Assembly: GCA_963663395.1 (NCBI GenBank)
Contig: OY760226.1
Coordinates: 930,001-994,000 of the forward strand
DNA: 64,000 nucleotides
Source of the DNA: Azophilus sp963663395
GTDB lineage: Bacteria > Pseudomonadota > Gammaproteobacteria > Pseudomonadales > Azotimanducaceae
Reading direction: 5' to 3'
The translations under genes and the position numbers were made by a program. The first letter of the stretch is position 1. Each line of letters opens with the position of its first letter. The notes below the pieces were generated by a model that was given only the letters and a program-made list of their open reading frames with translations, did not search any database and was not told the origin of the DNA. Below are positions 42,611 to 50,825 of this stretch, piece by piece.

Positions 42611-43346
42611 TCGTCTCGATGCCGGGTCGGCCGTAGCCGTTGAATGCCGCTTCCGGATCGAGGCCCGGCAACCGCGCGGGATCCGGCTGCATTTCGAATA
42701 CGCTGTAGTAGTCGTCGAACTTGTGGCGGCCGCCGATCAATGCCCCGGACGCCGTGACCCAGCGGTTCGGAATACCCAGTGCATCGGCGAACACCAGGCC
42801 GTGCAGCCCGGTGGACAGCACGCCCTCGCAGCGCGCGATCTCGGCGAGAAGTTCCATGACGGGAGCGGTGACGTCGAGTAGACGGGCCTGAGCCGTTGCC
42901 TCAACGAATGCGTTTACTTCGGCGTGCCCCCGGTCGGCAAGATGGGGAATCACGCCGATGCCTGAGCGCTTGGCCGGCGCATCATCGAGCAGCAGGTCGG
43001 CCAGCAGGCCCGGGTCTCCCAGGCGCGGCGGCGTCTCCACCCGCTCGCAGCGCGCCAGCGTCAACCGGCCGCGCAGCGCATGCAGGCGATGGGTGCCCGT
43101 CAGCCGGTCCTCGCTGCGCAGAGAGCCCGTGCCCCATATGTCGAGCCGGCGGCGAATGCCCAGACGATGCAGGGGGTGGGACCTGTCGAGCCGCGCCAGC
43201 AGGCTGCCGGCGGCGGCCATGTCACAACGACGCGGGTCGGCATAGACGACAGTGCGCCCGCTCAGGCGCTCGCAGATCAGCGGCGAGAACCAGTCGCCGG
43301 CGTTGCGCTCGTGGCCGCGTGACCAGAAGAGCTTCAGAGCCTTCAT
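42573..43346 (-). CDS. polysaccharide pyruvyl transferase-like protein
   Basis: A 257-residue protein from ATG 43346 (MKALKLFWSRGHERNAGDW), a start typical of PF04230-type proteins, in which an N-terminal NxGDW/NFGD segment leads a glycosyltransferase-like Rossmann fold. Further matches are RRLDIWGTGSL (W-G-x-G-S), a central IGVIPHLADR and the C-terminal CEGVLSTGLHGLVFADALGIP, in which the ST-GLHG segment is diagnostic. The family transfers pyruvate to, or otherwise modifies, surface polysaccharides. It lies beside the ligase-like gene on the opposite strand, consistent with envelope-glycan work; the substrate is unknown. Confidence 0.78.
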   Translation of the reverse strand: MKALKLFWSRGHERNAGDWFSPLICERLSGRTVVYADPRRCDMAAAGSLLARLDRSHPLHRLGIRRRLDIWGTGSLRSEDRLTGTHRLHALRGRLTLARCERVETPPRLGDPGLLADLLLDDAPAKRSGIGVIPHLADRGHAEVNAFVEATAQARLLDVTAPVMELLAEIARCEGVLSTGLHGLVFADALGIPNRWVTASGALIGGRHKFDDYYSVFEMQPDPARLPGLDPEAAFNGYGRPGIETIKQELLASFPFR

Positions 43347-43619
43347 GCCCGCGCGTTTGAACTCGGGATTGCAGATTCCATTGCAGCCGCATCGTACCGC
43401 CAAGGCCGGCCGCCGGGAAAACCAAAGTGCACCGAGGCGGAACTTCTCGCTCCTTTTGTTGCCTCACTCCTCACGCGCATTGAATCCGTTCGCCCCAGCC
43501 GACGAAGCGGAAAGCGGGCAGGAGCGCCGGCCCAGACGGGCAGCGGCTCCTGTCCCGCAACTACCTGGCACCCTGCAACCGCAATCCGGCCAGTTGCTGC
43601 ATGATGGGTCACGAACGTT

Positions 43620-43649
43620 TTGTATATCGTAGAGACCCCGTTATATATT
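43620..43649 (+). promoter_or_regulatory. sigma70-like promoter before DUF1249-cpdA
   Basis: TTGTAT (43620) and TATATT (43644), 18 bases apart, lie about 28 bases before the DUF1249 start in an otherwise GC-rich region. A TATATA two bases earlier would give a spacer of 16. Prediction from pattern only. Confidence 0.4.
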
Positions 43650-43676
43650 GGGACCGGAATGGAGTTCCAGATCTGC

Positions 43677-44126
43677 ATGAAACGCGCGAACAACCGTTAC
43701 AGCATCGATTTGCCCCGGCACATGGCGGAGTGCGATGCGAACTATGTGCGCCTCATGCGGCTATTTCCCGAATTGCGTGAACGTGCCGGCGATACGCTGG
43801 ACGTGAGCATCGCCGGCCGCCGGTCCGAAGTCAGTCTGGAAGTGCTGGAACGCAATCCTTACACGACTCTGATCCGCCTGATCCAGGGCCCGGAAGCGCC
43901 CTGGGGCCTGAATCCCGGCTTCGCCGTGCGCCTCTACCACGATGCCCGCTGTGCCGAGGTGGTGGAATACCAGCGGGCGCGCCACTTCAAGGCCGTTTAT
44001 GCCTACCCCAACGACGCCATGCGGCAGAAAGACGAGAAAGTGCAGGTGAACCGCCTGCTCGGCGAGTTCCTGTCCTACTGTCTGCGTAACGGCGTGGCCT
44101 TGCGGGAACCGGCCCCCGTCTCTTGA
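43677..44126 (+). CDS. yqiB: DUF1249 (YqiB-like) protein
   Basis: A 149-residue protein of the DUF1249 family: an N-terminal DLPRHMAECDANYVRLMRLF, a middle VLERNPYTTLIRLIQ, and C-terminal VRLYHDARCAEVVEYQRARH and YPNDAMRQKDEKVQVNRLLG. The function of the family is unknown, but it regularly sits directly before cpdA in gammaproteobacteria, as it does here: its TGA overlaps the cpdA ATG (TGATG). ATG 43677 matches family starts; ATG 43659 is a possible alternative. Confidence 0.9.
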   Translation: MKRANNRYSIDLPRHMAECDANYVRLMRLFPELRERAGDTLDVSIAGRRSEVSLEVLERNPYTTLIRLIQGPEAPWGLNPGFAVRLYHDARCAEVVEYQRARHFKAVYAYPNDAMRQKDEKVQVNRLLGEFLSYCLRNGVALREPAPVS

Positions 44127-44896
44127 TGACAGCCGCAGACACCTCCCCTGGTGTCCGGTCGGTTTTGCACATTACGGACCTCCACCTCCTCGAAAGCGAA
44201 GAAAAGCGCCTGCTCGGCGTAGACACCACCAAAACGCTGAGGGCCGTGCTTGCGGCGGCAACCGGCGAACGGCAGCCGGCGGCGCTGCTGGCGACGGGCG
44301 ACATCGCGCACGACCCGGTGGTCGCCACCTACCGGCACTGCCTGGAACTGCTGGGCGAATTCCATGCCGGCCCCCTGCTCTGCCTGCCTGGTAACCACGA
44401 CCTGCTGCAGCCCATGGTGGATGCGAACATGCCCATGCAGCCCCTTGAGCTCGGAGCCTGGCGCATCCTTCCCTGGGACACCCACGAAGACGACGGGCCG
44501 AGCGCGGTCTGGGACGAGGCAACCTGGCAGACGCTCTTGAGCGAGATCGCACGCGCCAACGGTCACCAGGTGGTGGCCACCCATCACCCCCTGGTCGACG
44601 TGGGCTGCCCCTGGCTCGACAAGGACCGGCTCGGCAACGCGCCGGAACTGGTAGAATGCCTGGCTGAAGCGTCGTCGGTGAAATCGGTAGTGTTCGGCCA
44701 TGCCCACCAGACGGTCGAGGAACGCCATGGCGACATGGCGATTCTCGGTACGCCATCGACCTGTTTTCAGTTCGAGCCCCATTCGCTCGAATTCGGTCTC
44801 GACGGCTCCGCGCCCGGGTACCGCTGGCTGCATCTGGACGACGACGGCAATTTTCAGACAGAAGTGAGGCGAATCATCCCCCCAATCGACCGCTAA
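44126..44896 (+). CDS. cpdA: 3',5'-cyclic-AMP phosphodiesterase
   Basis: A 256-residue calcineurin-like metallophosphoesterase of the CpdA (Icc) type, which hydrolyses cAMP. Metal-binding motifs in order: ITDLHLLE (DxH), LATGDIAHD (GDxxxD), LPGNHDLLQ (GNHD), VATHHPLVDVGCPWLD (HHP) and VVFGHAHQTVE (GHxH). The CpdA hallmark segment GCPWLDKDRLGNAPE is present. The ATG overlaps the DUF1249 stop and the gene leads into parE after 29 bases, the order found in many gammaproteobacteria except that yqiA is missing. Confidence 0.92.
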   Translation: MTAADTSPGVRSVLHITDLHLLESEEKRLLGVDTTKTLRAVLAAATGERQPAALLATGDIAHDPVVATYRHCLELLGEFHAGPLLCLPGNHDLLQPMVDANMPMQPLELGAWRILPWDTHEDDGPSAVWDEATWQTLLSEIARANGHQVVATHHPLVDVGCPWLDKDRLGNAPELVECLAEASSVKSVVFGHAHQTVEERHGDMAILGTPSTCFQFEPHSLEFGLDGSAPGYRWLHLDDDGNFQTEVRRIIPPIDR

Positions 44897-44925
44897 AGCA
44901 GGTATAAGGAGCCATTCCCTCCCCC

Positions 44926-46818
44926 ATGGCAGTTCAATACTCTGCAGAGTCACTGCAAGTCCTGTCCGGGCTTGAGCCGGTGCGCCGCCGGCCGGGCATG
45001 TACACCGATGTCAGCCGGCCCAATCACCTCGTCCAGGAGGTGGTCGACAACAGCGTCGACGAAGCCCTGGCCGGCTTCGCCCGGGAAATCGAGGTTACGC
45101 TCTACAAGGACGGCACCATCGAGGTGATCGACGACGGCCGCGGCATGCCCGTGGACGACCACCCCGAGCACGGCATCTCCGGCGTGGAACTGATCCTCAC
45201 GCGGCTACACGCCGGCGCCAAGTTCGACGACAAGAACTACACCTACGCTGGCGGCCTGCACGGTGTCGGCGTATCGGTGGTGAACGCGCTGTCCGAGTGG
45301 CTGGAGGTCGAGGTGAAGCGCGGCGGCCAGGTCTACCGGCAGCGGTACGAGTCCGGCGAGCCCGTCACCGCCCTGAAAGCGGTCGGCTCGGTGGGCCGGC
45401 GCAACACCGGCACCCGCATCCACTTCAAGCCTGACCCGTCATATTTCGACTCGCCCAACGTGGCCCCCGCCCGGCTCAGGCACCTGCTGCGCGCCAAGGC
45501 GGTGCTGGCCCCGGGGCTGGCGGTGGCCCTGACCATCGAGGGCCGGGAGGAAGACAGCAGCTACTGGGTGTTCGAGGACGGCCTGGTGGGCTACCTGAAC
45601 CAGTCCCTCGCGGGCGCGGATACGGTTCCCGCATCGGCCTTCACCCACAGCGCCGAGGGCAACCGCGAGGCGGTGGACTGGGCGGTGAAATGGGTGGTCG
45701 ACGGCGGCGACCTCATTACCGAAAGCTACGTCAACCTGATCCCCACCTCCCAGGGCGGCACCCACGTCAGCGGCCTGCGCAGCGGCCTCGTCAATGCGCT
45801 GAAGGAGTTCTGCGAATTCCGCGACCTGCTGCCCCGCGGCATCAAGCTCACCGGCGACGACCTGTGGGACCAATGCGCCTACGTTCTCTCCGCCAAGCTC
45901 TCCGACCCGCAGTTCTCGGGCCAGACGAAGGAGCGCCTGTCATCGCGCAACTCGGCCGTCTTCATTGGCGGCGTCGCCAAGGATGCCTTCAGCCTGTGGC
46001 TGAACGAGAACCCCAAGGACGGCGAGCGCATCGCCGAACTCGCCATCGGCAACGCCCAGCGCCGGGCCAATGCCGCGAAAAAGGTCGCGCGCAAGAAAAC
46101 CGTCGCCGGCCCCGCGCTGCCCGGCAAGCTGGCGGACTGCTCCGGCCAGGACACCTCGATGGCGGAAATCTTCCTCGTCGAAGGCGACTCTGCCGGCGGC
46201 TCCGCCAAGCAGGCCCGCGACCGCGAATTCCAGGCCGTGATGCCCCTGCGCGGCAAGATCCTCAACACCTGGGAAGTCGATGCCACCCAGGTGCTCGCCT
46301 CCCAGGAAGTGCACGACATCGCCATCGCCGTAGGCGTCGACCCCGGCTCACCCGACCTGTCCAGGCTGCGCTACGACAAGATCTGCGTGCTCGCCGACGC
46401 CGACTCCGACGGCGCCCACATCGCCACCCTCCTATGTGCCCTGTTCCTCAAGCACTTCCGCCCCCTGGTCGAACAAGGGCATGTCTACGTAGCGATGCCC
46501 CCGCTATTCCGCATCGATGTAGGCAAGGAAGTCTTCTACGCCCTCGACGAAGCGGAAAAAGAAGGCGTACTCGACCGCATCGCCGCCGACAAAAAGCGCG
46601 GCAACGTCGTCGTCCAGCGCTTCAAGGGCCTCGGCGAGATGAATCCCAAGCAGTTGCGCGAAACCACCATGGACCCGGAAACCCGCCGCCTGGTCCGCCT
46701 CACCCTCGATTCCTCCATCCGCACCCAGGAAACCCTGGACATGCTGCTGGCCAAGAAGCGATCCGGCGACCGCCGCACCTGGTTGGAAAAGAAGGGCCAT
46801 GAAGCAAGCCTTGTCTGA
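44926..46818 (+). CDS. parE: DNA topoisomerase IV subunit B
   Basis: A 630-residue ParE, the ATPase subunit of the enzyme that decatenates daughter chromosomes. GHKL ATPase motifs: EVVDNSVDEALAGFA, IEVIDDGRGMPVD, YAGGLHGVGVSVVNALS and TSQGGTHVSGLR. The TOPRIM domain has EIFLVEGDSAGGSAKQARDR, LRYDKICVLADADSDGAHIA and MPPLFRIDVGK, and the C-terminal tail has KGLGEMNPKQLRETTMDPE. The length equals E. coli ParE (630), and features such as ADADSDGAHI and the lack of the long GyrB insertion favour ParE over GyrB. parC follows after 74 bases. Confidence 0.96.
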   Translation: MAVQYSAESLQVLSGLEPVRRRPGMYTDVSRPNHLVQEVVDNSVDEALAGFAREIEVTLYKDGTIEVIDDGRGMPVDDHPEHGISGVELILTRLHAGAKFDDKNYTYAGGLHGVGVSVVNALSEWLEVEVKRGGQVYRQRYESGEPVTALKAVGSVGRRNTGTRIHFKPDPSYFDSPNVAPARLRHLLRAKAVLAPGLAVALTIEGREEDSSYWVFEDGLVGYLNQSLAGADTVPASAFTHSAEGNREAVDWAVKWVVDGGDLITESYVNLIPTSQGGTHVSGLRSGLVNALKEFCEFRDLLPRGIKLTGDDLWDQCAYVLSAKLSDPQFSGQTKERLSSRNSAVFIGGVAKDAFSLWLNENPKDGERIAELAIGNAQRRANAAKKVARKKTVAGPALPGKLADCSGQDTSMAEIFLVEGDSAGGSAKQARDREFQAVMPLRGKILNTWEVDATQVLASQEVHDIAIAVGVDPGSPDLSRLRYDKICVLADADSDGAHIATLLCALFLKHFRPLVEQGHVYVAMPPLFRIDVGKEVFYALDEAEKEGVLDRIAADKKRGNVVVQRFKGLGEMNPKQLRETTMDPETRRLVRLTLDSSIRTQETLDMLLAKKRSGDRRTWLEKKGHEASLV

Positions 46819-46892
46819 CCCCGCACCTCATGGCCGCTCGGCGCTTGGGGAGACGAACTCCACCATAATTTACTTCATGTGAGCTGAAGGAA

Positions 46893-49133
46893 ATGGAACT
46901 CACCGACATCGAAACGATTCCGCTTCGGACGTACACGGAGCGCGCGTACCTGGATTACGCCATGTACGTCATCAACGACCGCGCGCTCCCCCACATAGCC
47001 GACGGCCTGAAACCCGTACAGCGCCGCATCGTCTACGCCATGGGCGAACTCGGCCTGAACAACAACGCAAAATTCGCCAAATCGGCCCGCACCGTCGGCG
47101 ACGTGCTGGGCAAGTTCCACCCCCACGGCGACACGGCCTGCTACGAAGCCATGGTGCTCATGGCGCAGCCTTTCTCGTTCCGCTACCCGCTGGTGGATGG
47201 CCAGGGCAACTGGGGCGCCCCCGACGACCCCAAGTCGTTTGCCGCCATGCGCTACACCGAAGCGCGCCTGTCGAAATACGCAGCGCTGCTGCTATCGGAA
47301 ACGCGCCAGGGCACCGTCGACTTCGCCCCCAACTTCGACGGCACCATCGACGAACCCGTGCTGCTGCCGGCCCGGGTACCCATGCTGCTGCTGAACGGCG
47401 GCGCCGGCATCGCCGTCGGCATGGCGACGGAAATCCCGCCGCACAACATGAACGAGGTGATCAGCGCCTGCATCCACCTGCTGGAGGTGCCCTCAGCGAC
47501 GCTCGAAGACATCATGACCCACATCAAGGGGCCGGACTTTCCCTCGGATGCCCTGATCGTGACGCCCCCCGAAGACATCCGGAAGGTCTACGAGACAGGC
47601 AAGGGCAGCATCAAGGCGCGGGCGGTCTATACGCGCGAAAACGGGTCCATCGTGGTCACCGCCCTGCCGTACCAGGTATCGCCGGCCAAGGTGCTGGAGC
47701 AGATCGCCCAGCAGATGCAGGCGAAGAAGCTGCCGATGCTCACCGACATCCGCGATGAGTCCGATCACCGGAACCCCACGCGGCTGGTGCTGGTGCCCCG
47801 CTCCAACCGGGTCGACTGCGACCGGCTGATGAGCCACCTGTTCGCATCCACCAATCTCGAGCAAAACTACCGGGTCAACCTGAACGTGATCGGCCTCGAC
47901 CAGCGGCCGCGGGTGAAAGACCTGCTGGGCATACTCAAGGAGTGGCTCAAGTACCGCGAGCAGGTGGTCACCCGGCGCATTGCCTGGCGCCTGGAGAAGA
48001 TCAACGAGCGCCTGCACGTGCTGGACGGCCTGCTGGTCGCCTATCTCAATCTCGACGAGGTGATTCGCATCGTCCGCGAGGAAGACGACCCGAAGGCCGA
48101 GCTGATGCGGCGTTTCGCCCTCTCGGACATTCAGGCGAGCGCCATTCTCGACATCCGGCTGCGGCAGTTGGCGCGCCTCGAAGAGGTGAAGCTCGTTGAC
48201 GAGAAGAACGGCCTGCAAGCCGAGAAGGAGGAGAGCGAAAAAATCCTGGGCTCCCGGGCAAGGCTTAGAACGCTGATCAAGAAAGAGCTGCTCGCGGATG
48301 CGGAATCCTACGGCGACCCCCGCCGTTCACCGCTCGCCAGCGTCGAGGAGGCCACGGCATACAGCGAGGAAGACCTGGTTTCAAACGACCCCATCACGGT
48401 GGTGCTCTCCGAGAAGGGCTGGGTGCGTGCCGCCAAGGGCCACGAACTCGACCCGGCCGAACTTGCCTACAAGACGGGCGACAGTTACGGCCACGCGGTG
48501 CGCGGCCGCACCAACGAGTTGCTCGTCTTTCTCGACTCAACCGGGCGCTCATACAACATCCAGGCGGCCAGCCTGCCGTCGGCGCGCGGCCAGGGCGAGC
48601 CGCTTACCGGGCGGCTCAACCCGCCGGAAGGCGCACGTTTCGTCGGGGCCTGCATGGGTCCCGCGGGTACCCGGGCATTGCTCTGCTCCACGGCGGGTTA
48701 CGGATTTATCGGGGGCCTGAGCGACATGGTCACCAAGAACAAGGCCGGCAAGGCCTGTCTGACCGTGCCGGCGGGAGGCGCGGCGCTGCCGCCGGGAGAC
48801 GTGAGCGCGGGCGACGATCAGCAGGTCGCTGCCGTCACCAGCCAGGGGCGCCTTCTGGTATTTTCCCTGGCCAGCCTTCCGGAACTGGCGCGGGGCAAGG
48901 GCGTGAAGCTCATCAACATTCCGGCCCCCGCGTTCAAGGCCGGAGAAGAGCACCTCGTGGGCGCCGCCGTGCTCGGCCGGCGCGATGCACTGAAGGTCTA
49001 CGCCGGGCAACGCTACCTGAGGCTGAAGCCGAAAGACCTGGAACACTATGCGGGCGAGCGCGCCCGCCGCGGCCTCAAGCTGCCGAGGGGCTTCCAGCGC
49101 GTCGATGCGGTGGAGGTGGAACGGCGCGGCTGA
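46893..49133 (+). CDS. parC: DNA topoisomerase IV subunit A
   Basis: A 746-residue ParC, the DNA-breaking subunit. A ribosome site GAAGGAA precedes ATG 46893. The breakage-reunion domain has the start ERAYLDYAMYVINDRALPHI, the quinolone region FHPHGDTACYEAMVLMAQPF and the catalytic Tyr121 (AAMRYTEARLSKY). The C-terminal beta-pinwheel lacks the GyrA box, and the length fits ParC. In the quinolone-resistance region, Thr81 occupies the place of E. coli Ser80 while Glu85 is kept; this can be natural in a species. Convergent with the ammonium transporter gene. Confidence 0.96.
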   Translation: MELTDIETIPLRTYTERAYLDYAMYVINDRALPHIADGLKPVQRRIVYAMGELGLNNNAKFAKSARTVGDVLGKFHPHGDTACYEAMVLMAQPFSFRYPLVDGQGNWGAPDDPKSFAAMRYTEARLSKYAALLLSETRQGTVDFAPNFDGTIDEPVLLPARVPMLLLNGGAGIAVGMATEIPPHNMNEVISACIHLLEVPSATLEDIMTHIKGPDFPSDALIVTPPEDIRKVYETGKGSIKARAVYTRENGSIVVTALPYQVSPAKVLEQIAQQMQAKKLPMLTDIRDESDHRNPTRLVLVPRSNRVDCDRLMSHLFASTNLEQNYRVNLNVIGLDQRPRVKDLLGILKEWLKYREQVVTRRIAWRLEKINERLHVLDGLLVAYLNLDEVIRIVREEDDPKAELMRRFALSDIQASAILDIRLRQLARLEEVKLVDEKNGLQAEKEESEKILGSRARLRTLIKKELLADAESYGDPRRSPLASVEEATAYSEEDLVSNDPITVVLSEKGWVRAAKGHELDPAELAYKTGDSYGHAVRGRTNELLVFLDSTGRSYNIQAASLPSARGQGEPLTGRLNPPEGARFVGACMGPAGTRALLCSTAGYGFIGGLSDMVTKNKAGKACLTVPAGGAALPPGDVSAGDDQQVAAVTSQGRLLVFSLASLPELARGKGVKLINIPAPAFKAGEEHLVGAAVLGRRDALKVYAGQRYLRLKPKDLEHYAGERARRGLKLPRGFQRVDAVEVERRG

Positions 49134-49149
49134 ATGCGCGCGCCGTTCC
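49118..49149. terminator. bidirectional terminator-like hairpin between parC and amtB
   Basis: GGAACGGCGCG (49118-49128) pairs perfectly with CGCGCCGTTCC (49139-49149) around a 10-base loop that contains the parC stop codon. It lies between convergent genes only 26 bases apart. No clear T-run follows, so efficiency is uncertain. Confidence 0.55.
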
Positions 49150-49159
49150 CCGGCTGCGC

Positions 49160-50548
49160 TCAGTTCTCCTGCTGCAGTTCCGCCGCGATATCCGGGTCGG
49201 GCATCAGCACGAACTCGGGATAGGCCTCAAGGCCCAGTTCCGCCGAATCCTGTCCGACTTCCTCGACGGCACGCGATACCCGCGCGCCCATGGTCTTCTC
49301 GATTGCGAACCACGCCGCATACGATGCGCCGAACACGAAGACGCCCACCGCCAGCACGCCGGTGAGCTGTATCAGGAAGTCGCCGCCGCCGGCGATGCAC
49401 ACGGCCAGGGTTCCCCAGACGCCTGCAAACAGGTGAGCCGGAACCGCGCCGACCACGTCGTCCACCTTCATGTCTTCGAGGAACCGGATTCCGGCGGTGC
49501 AGATCACCCCGCCGACCGCGCCGATCACAACCGCCCAGCGATGATCCAGGATGTCCGGGGCCGCGGTTATCGAGACCAGCCCGGCGATAGCGCCGTTCAG
49601 CCCCGCCAGCAGGTCCACCCGGCCCAGAATCGGCCTTGAGACGCTGATGGCGGCCATGACGCCTGCCGCCGCGGCCAGGTTCGTATTGACCAGCACGTTG
49701 CTCATGGCCACTGCGTCGATGGCGCCGCCCAGGGCGAGTTGCGAGCCGCCGTTGAAACCGAACCAGCCGAGCCACAGGATGAACACCCCGAGGGTCACGA
49801 TGGGAACGTTGGAGGGCACGGTGGGCCTGGCGGTGCCGTCGGGTCGGAACTTGCCGAGCCTGGGGCCCACGATCAGGGCGCCGGCCAGGGCTGCCCAGCC
49901 GCCGGTGGAGTGCACGATGGTGGAGCCGGCAAAGTCCTGGAATCCCATTTCGTTCAGCCAGCCGCCGCCCCAGGTCCAGGCGCCGACCACGGGGTAGATG
50001 AAGCCGGTGAGCAGCACCGTGAACAGGAAGAACGACCAGAGCCGCACCCGCTCCGCCAGGGTGCCGGAGATAATGGATGCCGTGGTCGCCACGAACACCA
50101 TCTGGAAGAACCAGTCCGACATGGTGGAATAGCCGTTCTCCACCACTGCGCCCCGGGCACTCTCGTCACCGCCCAGGAGCGCCAGTTCGTTGTCCGACGG
50201 ACCGTAGAAGAAGTTGAACGAACCGATCCAGCCGCTTACGTCCACGTACATCAGGTTGTAGCCGACAAAGAAATACATCAGGCCGGCGATGGAGTAGAGG
50301 CCGATGTTCTTCAGGCAGATCACCGAGGCGTTCTTGGTGCGCACCGATCCGGATTCGAGCATCGTGAACCCGGCGCACATCCACATCACCAGGGCGCCCC
50401 AGATCAGGAACGAGAACGTGTTGAAGACGAACTGCGTCTCGTCGGACACGGCCGCCGCCGCTACCGCGGGGGCGGCGAGCAGAGCGGCTGCCGCCAATAC
50501 GCGCGCGGATGCCGCGCCGCAGATTGTCCGGAAACGGCATTGTTTCAT
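49160..50548 (-). CDS. amt: ammonium transporter, Amt family
   Basis: A 462-residue inner-membrane ammonia channel. ATG 50548 has a strong site (GGGAGGG, 3 bases away) and starts a signal-like segment ending AAPAVAAAAVSDET. Eleven hydrophobic segments follow. Landmarks are FMLIWGALVMWMC-like FSFLIWGALVMWMCAGFTML, the pore His segments GSTIVHSTGGWAALAGA and GAVPAHLFAGVWGTLA, and GWFGFNGGSQLALGG. The C-terminus is long and acidic (SAELGLEAYPEFVLMPDPD). No glnK/glnB gene accompanies it here, although amt genes often have one; regulation therefore cannot be read from context. Confidence 0.93.
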   Translation of the reverse strand: MKQCRFRTICGAASARVLAAAALLAAPAVAAAAVSDETQFVFNTFSFLIWGALVMWMCAGFTMLESGSVRTKNASVICLKNIGLYSIAGLMYFFVGYNLMYVDVSGWIGSFNFFYGPSDNELALLGGDESARGAVVENGYSTMSDWFFQMVFVATTASIISGTLAERVRLWSFFLFTVLLTGFIYPVVGAWTWGGGWLNEMGFQDFAGSTIVHSTGGWAALAGALIVGPRLGKFRPDGTARPTVPSNVPIVTLGVFILWLGWFGFNGGSQLALGGAIDAVAMSNVLVNTNLAAAAGVMAAISVSRPILGRVDLLAGLNGAIAGLVSITAAPDILDHRWAVVIGAVGGVICTAGIRFLEDMKVDDVVGAVPAHLFAGVWGTLAVCIAGGGDFLIQLTGVLAVGVFVFGASYAAWFAIEKTMGARVSRAVEEVGQDSAELGLEAYPEFVLMPDPDIAAELQQEN

Positions 50549-50825
50549 GATCCCTCCCATCCTTGACTTGAAACAATTGAAAATAATACAACCGAATCGG
50601 ACTCGACAGGAAGCGATTCCGTTCCGAGCGGCGAGCCTGGCTGGGCTCAAACAGGTGGCGACGCCCCGCAACTCGGTTGCGGGGCCGGTTTGTCGATCAA
50701 CCCGTACTGTCGAACAGAGAGATCCCGCTTGGCTAGCAGGATACCCGCTCTCGGCGTTTGGGAAACTCATGGTGCCACCAAACTGTTCCAAGCGGCACGT
50801 TGAAACACAAGAAACTCACGGGCTG

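Noticed and set aside
44926..49133. gyrB/gyrA rather than parE/parC
   Set aside because: The length of the B subunit, the lack of the long GyrB insertion, the missing GyrA box and the cpdA-parE neighbourhood favour topoisomerase IV.
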